From assembly GCA_020832965.1 (NCBI GenBank), contig JAJHRM010000150.1, positions 1-6,396 on the forward strand: DNA of 6,396 bases, read 5' to 3'. Position numbers and translations under genes: made by a program. Below, piece by piece: positions 4,900 to 6,396 of the stretch (positions are counted from its first letter, which is position 1; the number at the start of each line of letters is the position of its first letter). A model generated the notes under the pieces. It did not search any database. It saw nothing but the letters and a program-made list of their open reading frames with translations, and was not told the origin of the DNA. The DNA comes from Thermofilum sp. Its GTDB lineage: Archaea > Thermoproteota > Thermoprotei > Thermofilales > Thermofilaceae.

Positions 4900-6120
4900 G
4901 GGTGGGTTTTCCGCGAGCTCGAGTAGCCTGCACAGCAGTGGTGTTTTTGGCTGTAGGGCTTTCTTCCGTGCTAGCTCCTTGAGTGCTGGGCGTAGCTCTG
5001 GATATAGTTTGGCGGCTTTAGCCATGCTTGTTCCGTTTAGCTGTACGACGTAGTAATGCTTACCCGTTTTCGGGTCGTACCAAGTGTATGTTTTTTACCT
5101 GGCTGTAGGAATGCTTGTACCAGTCTTTGCGCCTCTTCCAAGCTTTTTAGCACAGTGCGCGCAAGCACCTGTTCTGCTTTTTCGGAGTAACTTAGCCAGA
5201 AGGTGTGACCTAGAAGGGTTGCATAGACTGGATTTCGCATTAGTTGAAGCCTTTTTAGCGCTTGCCACTTTTTGCTGTCTAGCAGGTCTAGCAGTTTGCC
5301 GTAGCCTGCCTGGTATGCGGCTTGCAGGATTTTGCTGGGCCAGTTGTTTCGGCACGTATTTTTCATCGTTTTGAATCGCGAATCTGAGTACTACAGGATG
5401 TTTCTCGTCGTCTACTAAGTACCACGCCAGCATGCCTAGTGGATGTTGCTTTGCAACCTGTTGTGCCAGTTTTTGCCTTTACGCGTGGGCCACTGATGTT
5501 CCCAACTTTTACTTATATGATCCAAGTGAGGGTTGGCCCAGTCATGTTTAGGTTTAATCCACTGAGATATATCCGTAGATAGCCGTAGTGCACGGTTGCC
5601 CAAGCAAGTGCTTGCCATGGCTGGGCTGAGTATGTCTGGGAACTCGGCTTCAGCGCTTACTCCGTAAATTGGAAGGTCGAATAACCAGGTTTTTCTGAAG
5701 ATGTGCCTTCACATACACTCTTCGTCTCCTGGCGTGATGTGAAGAGTCTTTTTCGTGCGGCGCGCGCCGACCTTGAGGAGAAATCAAAGAACCCCCAGAA
5801 GAAGAGCTGTTGCATGTGCGACCCCCCAGAAGCCTTGAGAAAGCCTTACAAGGCGGGGGCATGGGGCAACTGTGAGCGCTCAGCCTCCTGGTAGCGCCCG
5901 GCAGGGTGAAAACAAAGCCGTGACCCTGAGGCGCGTAGCTTCACTTGCCTCTCAAGAGTGCTCGGCTACGCCCATCAGTGATTACTTTGAACTTTACATG
6001 GTTAACTCCTCCGCTCCTCCGCCTGCGCCTCCTCGGCCCTGCTCTCACCAGGGTGATCTCGATCACGCTGACGAGCCCCTTACTATTACTACTGTCAGTA
6101 ATCGCGCCTGACAGGTGCAT
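4900..6120 (-). pseudogene. Large multiply disrupted gene, possibly PaRep2b-like
   Basis: Read leftwards from about 6120, protein-like sequence passes through three frames. 6120-5941: MHLSGAITDSSNSKGL, EITLVRAGPRRRRRRSGG, HVKFKVITDGRSRALLRGK, then TGA. 5942 to about 5610: EATRLRVTALFSP, FLLKVGARRTKKTLHITPG, TWLFDLPIYGVSAEAEFPD, with three TGA stops. About 5610-5520: YGYLRIYLSGLNLNMTGP. About 5500-5355, after TAA stops: HPLGMLAWYLVDD, VVLRFAIQNDEKYVPKQLA. Then a shift: KILQAAYQAGYGKLLDLLDS, NPVYATLLGHTFWLSYSE. From about 5090 the frame returns: YTWYDPKTGKHYYVVQLNG, LYPELRPALKELARKKALQ, LLELAENPPKKFN. At least five stops and four frame changes make it nonfunctional. From memory the order of motifs recalls PaRep2b proteins, found as dispersed families in Thermoproteales; the assignment is tentative. 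The original stop is not visible because the sequence runs into the tRNA promoter. Confidence 0.6.
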
Positions 6121-6240
6121 GAGAACCGTTTTCCCGCGGATTCAGCGCCCACAAGGCATGGAAAGCGGGCGTGGAAGATAGCTAAAAGTCTAACAGCAAC
6201 TCGTCAAGCAACGGACTCTAATTATCGGAAAGAAGCGCAG
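6121..6240. other. Intergenic stretch with no recognised feature
   Basis: Neither strand gives a convincing protein, RNA fold or repeat. It separates the start of the minus-strand remnant from the promoter at 6241. Confidence 0.4.
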
Positions 6241-6249
6241 ATAAATACC
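6241..6249 (+). promoter_or_regulatory. TATA box of the secreted-protein gene at the right edge
   Basis: ATAAATACC is identical in sequence and in distance to the ATG (57 bases) to copy 1 at 180-188. The predicted transcription start is near G6270, the first base of the conserved leader. Confidence 0.65.
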
Positions 6250-6269
6250 ACGCCCCCAACCCAGGGGCT

Positions 6270-6297
6270 GACCCCGAAAAGGGGGTGTTGAAGAAGT
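6270..6297 (+). promoter_or_regulatory. Leader with hairpin over the ribosome binding site (copy 2)
   Basis: The predicted 28-base leader starts GACCCCGAAAAGGGGGTG. CCCC (6272-6275) pairs with GGGG (6281-6284) around GAAAA, burying most of the GGGGGTG Shine-Dalgarno sequence about 10 bases before the ATG. With the outer A and T the stem may reach five pairs. Such a fold at the extreme 5' end could limit translation until it opens; this is inference from pairing alone. Confidence 0.45.
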
Positions 6298-6338
6298 ATG
6301 AGTAGGAAGTACGCCCTACTGGTTGCAGCCCTAGTGGC
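6270..6338 (+). repeat. Direct repeat, copy 2 (leader plus start of secreted-protein gene)
   Basis: This is the undamaged counterpart of 210-270. The bases present here and missing there are one leader C, the G of codon 2, and CGCCCT in codons 5-7. Confidence 0.8.
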
Positions 6339-6396
6339 AGTATTTGCACTAGCACTTGCAACAACAGCAGCAGCTCAGCCTGAGTGGCCTGCTAGG
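6298..6396 (+). CDS. Secreted or surface protein, N-terminal fragment (runs off right edge)
   Basis: Thirty-three codons from the ATG at 6298 give a clear signal peptide: MSRK, a hydrophobic core YALLVAALVAVFALALA, then TTAAA-QPEWPAR with likely cleavage after Ala26. A Shine-Dalgarno GGGGGTG lies about 10 bases upstream and a TATA box 57 bases upstream. The decayed copy at 237 predicts what follows: after (Q)P..W come AVYFDLQMPDG and a Val/Ile-rich beta segment, consistent with an extracellular beta-sandwich protein. The family is not recognised from what is visible. Like the protease, it would act outside the cell membrane. Confidence 0.75.
   Translation, partial: MSRKYALLVAALVAVFALALATTAAAQPEWPAR

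Noticed and set aside
4660..5025. A 121-codon minus-strand open frame across the tRNA
   Set aside because: Only its first part (to about 4900) is the tail of the large remnant; the rest reads through the tRNA, its introns and its promoter.
5941..6120. A 59-residue minus-strand ORF with a basic Arg run as a stand-alone small protein
   Set aside because: Protein-like sequence continues after its stop in another frame, so it reads better as the first piece of the large remnant. No promoter or ribosome binding site was seen.
5703..6181. Several plus-strand open frames of 63-79 codons
   Set aside because: They lie antisense to the large remnant or in a stretch of low protein-like quality, with no promoter or ribosome binding site.
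1..6396. CRISPR array or insertion sequence
   Set aside because: No regularly spaced direct repeats, transposase or flanking terminal inverted repeats were seen.

Overview
The window looks like a hyperthermophilic archaeon of the Thermoproteota, most likely a Thermofilum-type Thermoproteales relative. The indications are TATA-box promoters at archaeal spacing, a leaderless start for the main gene, a poly-T terminator, a remnant of the archaeal/eukaryal transcription factor TFE-alpha, and a tRNA that folds only if several introns, some at non-canonical positions, are removed. The genus is inference.

Layout. Positions 1-68 (minus) are the N-terminus of a metallophosphoesterase leaving the left edge. 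Positions 180-462 hold a promoter, a leader and a decayed copy of a secreted-protein gene. Its intact paralogue starts at the right edge (6241-6396), so the window is bracketed by two copies of one promoter-leader-signal-peptide module. Positions 466-742 (minus) are a truncated, frameshifted TFE-alpha. Positions 856-3774 carry the one complete protein gene: a 972-residue secreted subtilisin-family protease with prodomain, intact catalytic triad, a beta-sandwich domain and a C-terminal Rossmann-like domain. A poly-T terminator follows.

From about 3.8 to 6.2 kb there is a gene graveyard with one working island. It contains a zinc-ribbon ORF with two in-frame stops (3953-4228), an unassigned fragment (4249-4359), the frameshifted C-terminal part of an adenine-methyltransferase/type II restriction-like protein (4418-4663), and a 1.2-kb multiply broken minus-strand gene (4900-6120) that resembles the PaRep2b-type repeat proteins of Thermoproteales. 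Between them (4670-4864, minus) lies a tRNA, best read as tRNA-Pro(GGG) with three introns: acceptor stem, anticodon loop and variable loop. It has its own well-spaced TATA box.

Functionally, the live content is a secreted protease, a secreted or surface protein, a tRNA and a metallophosphoesterase. No multi-gene operon is visible. The less ordinary signals are the three-intron tRNA, the hairpin that would cover the ribosome binding site in both copies of the secreted-protein leader, the decayed duplicate of a basal transcription factor, and repeated GCGCGC motifs at the ends of the gene remnants.
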